A program made the position numbers and the translations under genes. Positions 35,151 to 46,100 of a stretch of DNA of 64,000 bases are shown here, piece after piece. Within the stretch, counting starts at the first letter, position 1. Every line of letters begins with the position of its first letter. Location: contig JBCFYV010011164.1 in assembly GCA_039000515.1 (NCBI GenBank), positions 37,775,234 to 37,839,233 on the forward strand, read 5' to 3'. The stretch is from Timema cristinae (taxonomy: Eukaryota; Arthropoda; Insecta; Phasmatodea; Timematidae). Under the pieces are notes generated by a model. That model did not search any database, was not told the DNA's origin, and saw nothing but the letters and a program-made list of their open reading frames with translations.

Positions 35151-37082
35151 CTAGAACATTTAATTTGTATTAGCACTATTGAGGCAAAGGATGGGAGTAG
35201 AGAGGATCTAATAAGAATATGGTAAGAGGGGGAGTTGTTCTATAGGTGTGTATGAGACCTGCTTTGGAGAAGAGAAGTGCTGTAAAGGGTGTACTTTGTA
35301 ACAAGTCATATACGCACCAGAAACATGGATATTGACTGTAAGATATACAAGGAAAGTAGAAGCCATGGGAATTTAGTTTGTGAGGAGCATGTTAGCTGTC
35401 TAAAGGAGAAACAAGATTAGGAAAGAACTTATACAAGAAAGAAAAGGAGAACAGGGAGTACATGAGATAGAGGAAGCAAAATTGAAATGTTATGGCCATG
35501 TAATGAGAATGGAAAAGGAGAAAATATCAAAGAGAATAATGGAGATGGTGTATGTAGAAAAAATACTGCAAGGGAGAACAAGAAGAGATGGTGGAGCCGA
35601 TAACAGAAAGTATGCAAGTGAAAAGAGAAGAATGGAAGCAATTAAAATAATAAAGATAGAGGAAGATGGAGTAGTTTTACTAAACTGACCTGGCCATAGG
35701 CTGGAAAAAGTTGATGATGATTATTGTGTTAGTGGGTTGGTTTTTAAAAGGCAATCTAAATTAATAAAACAAAATGGTGGCAAATTTTAAAGATACATAT
35801 GCGTTTTCTCCAGGGGATAGCATGTAAAGTTAACCAAAGGAAAAAACCAGCCATTGAAAGCCCATTTGGAGATCAAACCACATCTTCGTAACTCAGAGTC
35901 AAGCATGTTTCCGACTTTTTCCTTATTTAGCAAGAATTAAGTTAAGAAAAGTTTAAAAGTTAAAAAGTAATAAAAACAGTCAAAAATGCAGAATTTATGA
36001 AACAAAGCTACAGATAATAAGTTGCATATTAAATTAATTGCCTACTTTCTTTTGGCATTATTGCTTTTAACTACCTTATTAATATTTTATGTTTATTTTT
36101 CTTGTCTTGTTGACTTTTTTTTAACCTTTCTTTTCTTAACTAATTCGCTTTATAGAATATTAAAAATAAATAAAAGTTATTAATATTGACTTATAAAAAA
36201 AAACTCTACAGCGTCTACCCGCAACTGAGCGGCCACTGCATGTTACCGAAGGTAGTGCCAACTTGTACAGAAAGAGGGGGTCATGTGGTCAGCACAACAA
36301 ACCCTAAAGTCATTTATATGTTTTTAGACCAGAGGTTCTACTTCTTCAAATGTCCTTCAGAGGCTGAGTTGACACCATTCCTGACCCACTGCTTTACAGA
36401 AAAATCTGTGAGCGCCAAGGATCAAACCCTTATCTCTGGAACTATAGCCAGGAACTATGACCACTAGACCACAGAGGCGGTTAACATAAACATGTCACGC
36501 CATATTCACATTTCACCCCTGTAGTAAGATGTTGAATGTGTTGTACCTGACTTGTATTGAACAAAATCTGAGTAAACAGTGAAGGCTCCTTCCACCGGTC
36601 CATTCTTGTATATTTCAAGTTGTATTTGAATAGCATTGTTGTCGACAGAATAGGAGCTTGCACCTGGAAACAACACAAGTGTCAATCACACAAGCTGTTA
36701 ACAATAATAGATGTACCACATAGGGTAAAAGAGGAATATACAAAGCTTATGTTTTGAATTCAAAGATATGTCAAATCAACCATATTAAGTGATCCTTTAT
36801 AAATTTGTAGTTTAAATACTTTGTAATTATTATTATGTGTTTAAATACACATAAATTTTAATACCAAGTGTTTAGTACAAATATAATTTTCACAACATTT
36901 TATTGCAAAATTGTTTAATAGATTTTATCTGAAGGCAAGACTAGCGCATTTGTACACTTGGGCACTCGTGCGGTACAAAGTAGGTTTATTATTCTTGCAA
37001 ACAATTTTCTTTAACAATCATTATTATTATTATTATTGTTACTAAAAATGCTGTGCAGGTGTTTGTCTTTAAATAAAAATAA

Positions 37083-37113
<31 letters not shown>

Positions 37114-40100
37114 ATATATTTATAAAATAAAATTTCTTATTTAAAATAATTAATTGGCTTATTTTTTTCAAAAATATAAATAATTGAATTGCAAAACTAA
37201 ACTAGTACTTTATTTAACTTTAGACACTAGGCACTATTTAAAATATTATGGTACCTAATTCAAAATTGAAAACTGTTTGAAAAACTTTAATTAGGCCCTA
37301 TTTTAAAAAGTTAAAAAAAAAATCGCTTTCCAGAGTGTAGAAAAACTGTAGGCCCTACTAGGCTCAAACTAATCAAAGATAAAGTATTACTATTCTTCAA
37401 AAATATTTTAGATAACCATGTTCAGGTTTCATCAGGGGCATAACCAGGAGAAGAGAGTGGGGCAATATAAGGAGGTCTAGCTCAACTGGATTTTAAATAA
37501 AATATATTAACTTGGATGCTTTTACAAAAGATGTCAAAATATATATTTAATTATAATAATTTGGAGAAAAAAGTGACAGGCCAAAATTGTTTAAATATAC
37601 ATTTCAATCAAGGTGCTTGGCTGAGTGGTGGTTTTTTTTTAGAGCATCATCGATTTCTATTCTTTCATCTGTTTGTACAAATGTGAGAAAAATTTAGCTT
37701 TATAAAAACTTTAGAAATACTACATGCTCATTAACCATTTTTTAATTTATTTCAAGTGTTTCCAAATTTTTTTTGTAAGTTTTTATTTATTTTTGTTGGC
37801 ATTTTTAACCTTTAATGAACAAAATTGTTACTACTGTATGTTTTATCACACAAAAAAAGTTACCTATGGAACCAAATTATAATGGGTAGGTATGATGAAG
37901 GGCCTTAAAGGAAACACATTTGTAATACCGAATAGAGAAACCCGCACCAGTGACCTACTGAACTAACGCATTGGGACCGTACATTGTTGAGGGGGAGGCC
38001 AGGGTGTGAATCTTAGCTTGGTAAACTGAAGGTCTTTCTTCATATGTGATTTATTAATGTGTTTTTAATATATTCTCTCTGACACGTTAATGTATGTTCA
38101 CTTCCTATTAACTACTTTCCTCGTCTTTAATCAATTAAATTAAGTCGTTAATAAACTGTGTGCTGAATGTAACAACACCAACAACAACAAAACGGGATTT
38201 GGGAAACCTGCTGTGAAAAATTACATGTGGGAGAACCAACCCCATTGTACTCGGCCGGGGTACTAACCTCTACCTCTCCATCACTGGCACACAGTCAACA
38301 TTTAAATTGACGCCTTAGGCCCATCCTTGTGCTTAAATTTTTGTGAGCCCCAGGTTTATTTAGTTTCATTTTTCAAATAAATATAAAGCATGACTTATGT
38401 ATGTCAGATTTGAAATAATAGTAGTTTATTATTATTATAAAGAATTAAAATTTTAAAAAATGCACACAAACTTGGTAGAAAATATGCCAACTATGTTTGT
38501 ACACAGTATTTTTAGTCCACTTTCTATCCCATATCATTGTTTACTTTAGTATATTGCTCAATCTCTGTTATTAAACTGATTACACATTTACATCATTTTT
38601 GTCTATTCAACTTTAAGTATTCATTTCAATTCTTATTGTAGTATTTGTTATTATAACAGAAAATTAAAGAAAGTTGCCAATCGCCAGATTAATTGCTAGG
38701 CATCAGAGTCACTAAATTGGCAACGCTGATAATTAAGAGTGTAAAATATATTTAAAACACCCAGTCAGGTGATATGTATTTTATTATCAATTTTATTAAT
38801 ATGTATGGATAGCTATGTTGGATTAAAATTTAATATAGGTTGTTGATCACAAACACAGCATTACACTATCACACAATAAAACACATAAGAAATTGATTCA
38901 TGACAATTCAAACATTATTAAACGTCGACACTACTGTTAATGGTATATGATGTAACCAGTTACCAGTTACCAAGCCGTATGCAGTATCTCGAAAACTATA
39001 CAGCGCACATCAAAACAAAATAATGTGTCCCTTATTTTTATTCTGATCTTCTTAATTAATAATAATAATAATAATATTTAGCACTGTGTCTTACTATCCG
39101 TTTGGGTTATACGCTAATCTTCTAATTAAATATAACTTAATTTTAGGCCAAACTCCTCCTTTAATACATTTAATGACAAAAATACAAAAATACAATGATA
39201 CCAAGTGGAATATAAATAGTGAAATTCAATAAAGATAAGGCCTTACTTGAATTTTTTTATTTGGCTTTTTTAACTATGAAAAATATTTAAAAAATAAAAC
39301 TAAATAAAAAAAGGGGAAGAAAATCAAATAAAGGATTCTAGCCATAAATAAGGTTCTCACACTATATTTGAATAGCCCGCCGACTCATGTTTAGTTTCAT
39401 AACCAGACACCACTAGCGCTGGCGCAAATGTCAACCCTCGATACAGAGAGATCAAGATGAGAGCCAACCAGGAATAAAGTAAAAAAGTAAAAGGGGTGTT
39501 AAGAAAACACCTTTAAGGGGTATCAAAACTAGAGAGAACGTTTAAGGGGGTATTAAACCTTTATAACATTTAGGGGTTTTTAATAAGCCTAAGTAACTTT
39601 TAAGAGGTGCCAAACATTATGTTTTGTAGTATTTTTTGCGCTCTGCATATAATTAAACATAAAACACGAGTTTCAAAAGAAATTAACTAGTTAGAATAGT
39701 TTGCATAAAAAAATTAATAAAATGAATTATTTGATTTGTATTATTTGATATCAATTCAAAATTTTGTTATTTAATTTGTTTAAAAAAATGCTATTTGCAA
39801 ACCTCTATTTTATTGTTATTTTTAATATTCATATTACTTATAGCAATGTTTTTTTTAGTACTGCGTCTTATAACCCATTCCAGTTATACACCTATTTACT
39901 AGTGATTATAGGTGACCTGGTGGTCTAGGGATAAGGTGTAAAGACTTCTGTACTGTGGGTCCGGGGTTCAATCCCCGTCTCGGCACGATTTATCTTATTA
40001 CCAAATCCTTCCTTCATCTCTGACAAGACGTGTATTAATCACAACTTGTGAATGTGGGGAATGCCAGGCCTCCGCCGTGGTTCGGATTCCACGTTAAACT

Positions 40101-43100
40101 GTATGTCCTCCATTTTATCTCACAAGCACCCTACCATTACACATTAGCTTAAGTGTGTATAACCCGAACGGGTAGTAAGATGCGGTGCTAATAATAATAC
40201 CAGTGATTAGAGTGTTAGGAATGAGAAATATTGAATTTAGAAGTGGTGTACTCAAATTTGCGTGGATAGCGGGAAACCATTTAGGAAAAAACCACCCTTA
40301 CTACACTCGGCCAGGATTGAACTACAACCTTCCCGTCATCAGTAGTCTAATCTATTGCGAGAGTGATGCCTTAGACCATGTGTTCACCAAAGTAGGTTTT
40401 AATAATATTATAACTTTTAAAAGACTTACCATATTAGTTTAGAAATCAATATTTTTTATCTAAAATTATTCTAAATTGTAATTTTAAAATTTCCCGTTCC
40501 TGTCCCAAGTCCCGATATTTTGACCCATTTCTCGTCCTGTTCCCGTCCCGAAATAAAAAAAGTATTTCCCATCAATCCCTACATATATTCGAAGCAAAAT
40601 TTAAATTTTCAAAGCTTCGCACTATCCTAATTCCAAATAAAATCCAAATTGTACAAACCAAAATGCAAATCCTTCTTGTATGGCACATCATAACCCTTCT
40701 CACAACTCCTAAAGCATTTGGGGGTAGACCCTTCCCCTGAACACGGCAGTCTGGTTCCATTTACATGATGCTCGCAAGGTTTGATTTTGTACGGCTGACA
40801 ACCCTAAAAAAGATGGTCATTACCGGTACTTGATTAGTTACTTACATAAATCCAACAAGGACTTAAATAATGCTAGTTTCCTTAAAAACTAGCAATGATG
40901 TATAGACATTATTTGTTGTTAATTGGTACATCTGTGTGTATCCCAAATGGGTGGTGAGTAAGAGACACTGACCCAAAAAATAATAATTAACAGCTAGAAA
41001 ATGGCCTGGGAGCAATGTTTTCTTTTAGATATATTGGTCACGGGCTGGCCACTCATACAAGTAAAATTAATGTACAATTCTTGATTTTCCCAGGGAAAAA
41101 AAATCCAACTTTCCAATATTTTTTTTCAATTGTGAGACTTTAAACAAATGTGTATGTGTGAACAAATATATATATTTAGAAAAGTGTGAAGCACACTTCA
41201 AACAGTTTTAATTAAGTTAATTAAAAGAATTATTACATGCAATATCATTCTTGTTGAATGATAAACAAGATAAAGCTTGGCTCAGTAAAAGAAAGTAAAA
41301 ATTCCTTTTTGTTACATCTTCACTGAAATGTATCTTCTGAAGCCCTTATAAGATTTAAGGTCAAGGAGTTTCCTCAAAGGTAGTACCCAAACTTGCAATG
41401 AGAATCAAGTACTCTCTGGCGCTTGTATGAAGTGAAGATGCAAATTAAGAGCTTTTTGATGGTGTTGATTATGAAATGAAAATGGATTTTTATCTGTCAA
41501 ATCTCAAAGAGTAATTAAAATAGGTACAATGTTTATAAAAATGGCTTCATCTCATTTTCAAATTAAAAATTAAAAACACTATTTTTCTATTTGTATTTTC
41601 AATTGAAAAAATATCTGTTAGTTTGATGCAGCTAAACCAGCAACTATCTGGTAAAAATAAGTAAATTTGTCTCTTAGCTATATTTATGTATACAAACAAT
41701 ATTTTAGGCTTTGACTAAAAGGCTATTAAAATATTGTTACGGCAATATTCTCAATTTCAATTTGAACATTTTTTAATCATAGTAATATCTTTAAGTACCT
41801 ACTTAATTATTACACATACCAAAAATAAGTAAATAAGGTTAGTGAGCTACAAAATATATATATATTTATAAAGGATGTTGCATTCTTAAAATGTAGTACA
41901 GGTCTTATGGAGCACGCAGTTGCCAGGTCTTACCAGCTTCAGACAAATACTACAGTCACCATAAAATAATTGGCCATCTCACACAGTTTGAACATTACTT
42001 ATGAAGTAATATGTTTGGAAACTCATGAAACTGAGAGACAATGTTGGGCCGGTTAGGAGAATAGAGAATGATTTTGAAGGAAATAAAGAGTCATTCTGGA
42101 AGTGGGTAAAGAGAATGAAAAAGGGCAAGGAAATACTTTTGGCATTCAGAATGAACGTGGTGAGTGATTTGGGATTAAAACAGTATAACAGAGTGATGAA
42201 AGGAGTAATGTGAGCAATTGTATAGCAAAAACATAAAGAAATTAGCAGAAAATAGGGAAAAAATTATGCTAAGTGAAAGAATTAAAGTTGAGGTATTAAA
42301 AGCTATGAAAATGTTAAAGAATGGCAAAGCTGCAGGATTAGATGGGATTATGGATGAAATGCTTGAGTTTGGGGCGATGGTTCTTTTTACCAGGCTGTGT
42401 GTGTTGTTCAATGTGTGGCCTGGAATTTCGAATGTACTTAATGACTGGAAGAATGCTGTCATTGTTCCTCTTTACAATGGCAGTAATAGTGAAATTAAGA
42501 ATTATAGGGCTTTTAGTTTGACCAAGGTGAATGCGATTAGAATGAGTTATCAAGGAAATGTATGTGTAAAAACTTGTATGGACAGAGTCAGTAATGAATG
42601 GGTGCTGAAGGAGTGCGGTTTGAAATGGAATCCAAAAGGACAATGTGAAAGAGGTGTCTTATGCTGTTTGGGCATGTTGAGAGAATGAGTGTGTATTGAG
42701 TGACAAAGCAAATATATTATAAGAGAGTTTGCTATGTTTATAGTTTAACTACCATATATTTTTTATTTATTTATTTGAGATATATAGCGTGCACTTTCTC
42801 AACCAAATGGTTATATCAACAAAAATAATTTATATGAGCAAGCGTGAAAGGGGCTACCAATTTTACCAGGAAAGGTATTTTCACATACCTTCCAGGATTC
42901 TTTTACATGCCAAAACCCCGGCTGGGTTTGAACTAACGAACATTGAATTACCATATTGCACAAGTATAATATGCATTTTGTATGTGGTATTTACTCTTAA
43001 AGAGCAACCCGAATTTACAGGGGGAAGGTGTGACTTAAGGAATACCATGGCTGCCATGTTAAGTAAGCAAAGAGAGTAGAATACTACAATGAGAGTGATT

Positions 43101-46100
43101 AGTTTAAGATTAATGTAAACAGTTATCTTGAATTTATGAGAATATAATATAGTAAATTCTAAAAAAATTATTTCAAAGACTAATCTTCCTACCTGTTTCG
43201 AGTTGTAAGAACCTCCACTGACAATACCAATGTCTGTCCAATAGCTCCAAGCCCCTCCAGGGAAGCCACCATTGCATCCAAATCCACATGAGCTGCAGCA
43301 GGAGACCAAGTCCTCCGCTGAGAAATGAAAGTGTACGTTGGCATCCGAGTGAATGCACACTCTGTCAGACATCGCTTCAACGGCCCCAAATGCCTGATAA
43401 ATTGAAAACATTTTTTTAATATTTAGCACCGCGTCTTACTACCCGTTTGGGTTATACGCTTTAAGTACTAATTACGCTAATGGATTAGGAATTGGGAAGG
43501 TTGAATTAGAGGAAGTGAACCCGCATTTGTGTGGAGGGAGAGTGGAAAACCATTTAGGAACCCCCCCCCCCTCCAGTTCACCCGACCGAGATTCGAACCT
43601 CGATCTCCCCGTCCTCAGCAGTTGAGCTTAACACGACAAGCACGTTAGCCAACTACGCCACCGAGGCGGGTAACATTTTTTTTTTTTAACTGACAGTTTC
43701 TTAATAAGGAATATGAGAAAACTACTCTTGTGTTTTTCAAAAAATAAAATAATCATAATAAACAACACACTCTTTTTAATTTACTTAAAATTAATAGGTT
43801 TATAAAAGTAAAATAAAGTAGTATTGTGACCATAAATACTAATTAGGTTAATTAAATAAGTGTGCCTATTTTTGTGCAGCAAGCTTTCTAGCTGTAAATT
43901 AAGGGTGAAAGAGGTTGGCAAGTTTTACTTAATAAAAAGGATAGTGGGGGAATGCAAGAGATAGTAAGACTTTTTTTATAATTTGAATTTTAAGTGTCAC
44001 AAAGTAAACTTAGTTAATTAATATATTGTATTATTCAAATTATGATAAGACTAAATAATTGGCCATATGGAGATTTAACTCAAAATCTCTTAGAATTACT
44101 TTGCCTGGAATTAGCCTTGAAAATCAGGTACCTGGCTAAAACATGAAAATATTCAAATGCCATAGGGGGCACTAAATAGCTGTTGTCAAACTGTGTTAAG
44201 TAAAACAAAATTATGTAGGCCTATTTACTCTTTTAACTAAAGTCATCCAACAAGATTGTTTACCTCAAATCATATTTAAAAGTGTCTTTTTGAATAGGCT
44301 TACAGATGGTGTTTGTATGTTCACTATTATATTTATCAGTTAGGTATTGTAAGATGTTACAACCTGAATGAGTAGTGAGTCTATAGTATTAGGAAGTAAT
44401 TCAAATAATTATTTAGTTTGACTATACGCACACTTGTTTGTCAAATTACACATATACTAGAATTGCTGGCACTAGGGTAGATTGTGTACTGGTAGATTTG
44501 TTATCTTAGAAGGTCTTAGGTTTTAGAATAAGAAAGTGTGTGTCATGTATTGTAATGTGTCTAAAGGACACATTGTATAAGAGATTAAGAAAAGGTTACA
44601 AACCCAACAAGATCCGCATGATCCTTGGTCCCTAATCTCCTTGATAGTCGGACAGTCGGGCCAATGTTCCCTCGAGTCAAAATTCTCTGGTAACTGCTCA
44701 TTCTCCACAGAATGGATCTTTACAGGAAGGCGAAAGTGTCTGGAGTCAGGATGCACACCCATGAGGCGACGCAAATAGCGTTCTGAAATATCTTCAGCGA
44801 AATTACGCCCTGCCTGTAAACAAATAAAAGTTGTATTTTATATCTCAAAAGTTGCAATTAGGGTACATTTAGAATGTGGCAGCCTTCAGTCTGCTACGCT
44901 GTTTATAAAAAGAGGTGATCATTTGCATTAGTTTTACTATTGGGCCTACAAAACTTCTTCTTTGTCAATTTTAAGATAAATTTTTTGTACAAATGTATGA
45001 ATAAATACAATGAAAAAATGAGTAATCAAATACCAATGTTAAAATTTTGAAAATAAACTAAATTAAAATGTAGGCCTACTCACCTAATACACAGAAGAAC
45101 GCAACTAAGCATATTTAGAGGAACAGATTAGTCCCATTTTAGTAAGTAAGAGTTAATATCTTTATAATAGAGATTAACCAAACCTAATAAAACCTAGCAT
45201 TCCATGCATCAACATTTTTTCTTCTTCAAATACATAATTTAATGACACATAAAAGGTTAAGTTTTCTTAGATTGAGATAGTCTTAAATACACATATATTC
45301 ATTACTACACACTAAAATACCTATGACACCATTTAAATTTATTTAGTTCAGGGTTGAAAAAAAAAACCGGGTTATTTAAAAAAAATCCATTTGGGTTATG
45401 CCGAGATCACAATCAACTTAACATTCACTTAAAGTTAACATAACTTAAGAAAACAGATGTGTGATCACGATTCACTTAACTTAACAACTCAAGCCAAACA
45501 TCTGCATTCTCGAGTATGATCTGTGATTTTTACTATTAGTAAAGTGATGATCTGTGAAGCTGCTTCAGGTGTGACCAAGTTGGTTAATACTTATCTTCAG
45601 AGATGATAAAATACTTTGAATTCAAAGGTATACAGTTTGAATATACTATCAGATATACACTCTCTCAAAACGGAGTAAGTGAACGCATGAATAGAACACT
45701 AATGGAGCATGTGTGCGTGTATGTTATTAAGCCAAATGTTTTGAAATATTTGGTCAGAAGCTGTGATGACAGCAGTATATATATTGTTAATAGAAGCCCA
45801 ACAGTAGCCTTGGATTGTAAAACTCCTCTGAGGTCTGGTATAGTCAATGTCCAAACTTGTCAAAATTGTGTGTGTTTGGCTGTATTGGCTGGCATTCCTA
45901 ATGAGCTATTTAAAGGGAAACTGAACAATTGTACCCAGAAGTGCATCATGGTCAGCTATTGCCTCAATGGCTATAGGATGTGGAACCCTGTCACAAGAAA
46001 GATTGTTTTGGCATGTGATGTGTTGTTTGATGAAAATGCCACTTGGAGTGGAGAAAATATGACCATATTCCCAGCATAAAAACACCGATACTTTGTGAAA

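Noticed and set aside
35429..35641. Minus-strand hydrophobic ORF
   Set aside because: It is the complement of the Lys/Arg/Glu-rich LINE fragment on the plus strand.
40572..40760. Longest ORF over cathepsin B exon 4
   Set aside because: It is in a different frame; the real exon frame contains CEHHVNG and has proper splice sites at 40803 and 40659.
42789..43079. 96-codon plus-strand ORF near cathepsin B exon 3
   Set aside because: It overlaps intronic sequence, starts at a non-ATG codon, and no protein family is recognisable.
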